The notes beneath the pieces are model-generated. The model was not told the origin of the DNA and made no database searches. It worked only from the letters and a program-made list of their open reading frames with translations. Shown here piece after piece: positions 3,964-5,009 of a stretch of 5,009 nucleotides of DNA; the stretch's first letter is position 1; each line of letters opens with the position of its first letter. The stretch comes from an uncultured Leuconostoc sp. (lineage in GTDB: Bacteria > Bacillota > Bacilli > Lactobacillales > Lactobacillaceae), in the NCBI GenBank assembly GCA_900554745.1, contig USIU01000100.1, positions 1 to 5,009 of the forward strand. Reading direction: 5' to 3'. Both the position numbers and the translations under genes were made by a program.

Positions 3964-5009
3964 ATGTTTAGTTGGCAATCCCTATTTAAAAATAAGCGAC
4001 AGCTTGTGAAGTGGCTAGTCGCCACCATCACACCGGTTATCTTGGTAATCGGCATGCTGGGTGTGTTAGGACACCAGAACCAACAAGCCGCCAAACTACG
4101 TGTTGCGGTTGTCAACCAAGATCGTGGGGGGCAATATCAAGCGCAACAACGTAATATTGGGGCTGATTTTAGCAAATTATTACACCAAGATTCGACGTTG
4201 ACTGCGGTCGATTACCGGAGTGTGACCCAAGCTAAAGCAGCGTTGCGTGCTGGTAAGGTGAACAGTGTTGTGATGATGCCAGCCACGTTAACGCAACAAC
4301 TGGCTGACTTTCAACAAACCGGTCAAGTTGTGCCAATCTCGCAATGGTTAGCGAGCGGACAAAATCCATTTGCTGCCCAGTACCTCACACAAGCATTGAC
4401 TGCAGCCTTATCCTGTCAAAATAACGTGTTGCTGGTTGGACCAGCAAATAACACGGCGTTGAAAAAAGTGGCGCAACAAAGCCAACAGTTATCGCAACAA
4501 GCAGATGATCTACAAGTGAATTTGCAAGTCGTGGGGGATCGTATTGATGCGCAATCGGCCAGTGATCTTAAGGACAATGCGAATGATGCGGTCGCGAAGT
4601 TGGCAAATTATTCGGCTCAACTCAACGATGCCGTTAATGCTGGCGATACGGCAAAAATTCAAGCTATGGCTGTGGCGATTAATAATTTGTCGTATACGAT
4701 GCAGACAACCATCGTTGGTGGTATTGGCACAATCAGTGCTAACCTATCACAAGCCAAGGCTTTGAGTGATAAATCTGGTACGATTCAAGCTGGCGCTAAT
4801 ACGTTACAGCAAGGACAAGCAGACGTTGCTAGTCAACTTAACAGTATGTTAGGGGAACAGTCAAATCAGCACGATGCGTCACCATTAACGCAGATGATGC
4901 GCTTCCAGACAACAGACTTGCAACCCATTAAGCAAACTGGCCAAGTCTTATTGCCACAATTGTTGGTTGTTGCTGTGACGGTGTTGGCAAGCCTTTTTGG
5001 CCTATTGTT
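3964..5009 (+). CDS. YhgE/Pip-like ABC-2 family membrane protein, N-terminal part (runs off the right edge)
   Basis: The frame stays open from ATG 3964 to the window end, giving 348 residues with the C-terminus missing. A short basic N-terminus (about 1-15) precedes a membrane segment (about 16-36). A large presumably extracytoplasmic domain (about 37-326) follows, beginning with the family-typical LRVAVVNQDRGG (45-56) and IGADFSKLL (65-73). It contains a Q-rich probable coiled coil (about 165-190) and a long helical region. A second membrane segment starts near 327 at the edge, as expected for the membrane block of YhgE/Pip proteins, which resemble ABC-2 transporter permeases. Relatives include the Lactococcus phage infection protein Pip and type VII-linked EsaA, but the function here is unknown. 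The ribosome binding site is AGAGG (3952-3956), 7 bases before the ATG, inside a predicted hairpin. No strong promoter is seen, so it may depend on read-through from hpf. Confidence 0.8.
   Translation, partial: MFSWQSLFKNKRQLVKWLVATITPVILVIGMLGVLGHQNQQAAKLRVAVVNQDRGGQYQAQQRNIGADFSKLLHQDSTLTAVDYRSVTQAKAALRAGKVNSVVMMPATLTQQLADFQQTGQVVPISQWLASGQNPFAAQYLTQALTAALSCQNNVLLVGPANNTALKKVAQQSQQLSQQADDLQVNLQVVGDRIDAQSASDLKDNANDAVAKLANYSAQLNDAVNAGDTAKIQAMAVAINNLSYTMQTTIVGGIGTISANLSQAKALSDKSGTIQAGANTLQQGQADVASQLNSMLGEQSNQHDASPLTQMMRFQTTDLQPIKQTGQVLLPQLLVVAVTVLASLFGLL

Noticed and set aside
3723..4115. Minus-strand open frame of 130 codons
   Set aside because: It is antisense to the end of hpf, the hairpin-rich gap and the conserved N-terminal part of the YhgE/Pip-like gene.
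1..5009. CRISPR array or insertion sequence
   Set aside because: No regularly spaced repeats and no transposase or integrase reading frame were found on either strand.

Overview
The window looks like a chromosomal segment of a low-to-mid GC lactic acid bacterium (order Lactobacillales). The evidence is the comFA-comFC pair without comFB, a long-form hpf next to it, many Q-rich proteins, SD-led genes and a tRNA without an encoded CCA. Protein style and a GC content that looks to be in the low-to-mid 40s would fit Weissella or a near relative, but the genus is an inference.

Layout. Bases 1-91 are the charged C-terminal end of a small protein, followed by a + strand terminator (98-134). Bases 135-509 hold no convincing protein gene but are rich in RNA-like structure. 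A perfect 16-bp inverted repeat (204-219 with 303-318) encloses two further hairpins and leaves two C/U-rich stretches unpaired. It is followed by a strong + strand terminator (333-364), so I call it a candidate structured small RNA. A second, weaker + terminator (375-406) and a minus-strand terminator (413-443) follow. tRNA-Arg(CCG) lies on the minus strand at 510-581 with its own promoter inside the end of the next gene. yigZ (601-1236, minus) and the comFA-comFC operon (1254-3199, plus) diverge from a 17-bp gap. That gap carries a symmetric TATTATA element readable as a -10 on both strands and no Shine-Dalgarno sequence for either gene. hpf (3282-3830, plus) has its own extended -10 promoter overlapped by a near-consensus catabolite-responsive element (cre). 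A 133-bp gap with two hairpins then leads to the 5' part of a YhgE/Pip-like membrane protein gene that runs off the right edge.

How the genes fit together. ComFA (ATP-driven DNA translocase) and ComFC (phosphoribosyltransferase-like partner) are translationally coupled and belong to the late competence machinery for taking up single-stranded DNA. HPF pairs ribosomes into inactive 100S dimers in starvation, and the cre suggests control by CcpA and sugar supply. YigZ is a conserved IMPACT-family protein of uncertain role. The YhgE/Pip-like protein is an envelope protein with a large extracytoplasmic domain.

Most of the window is ordinary conserved genome. The parts that deserve attention are non-coding: the candidate structured RNA at 189-364, the shared symmetric promoter at 1237-1253, and the hairpin at 3912-3962 that buries the ribosome binding site of the YhgE/Pip-like gene.
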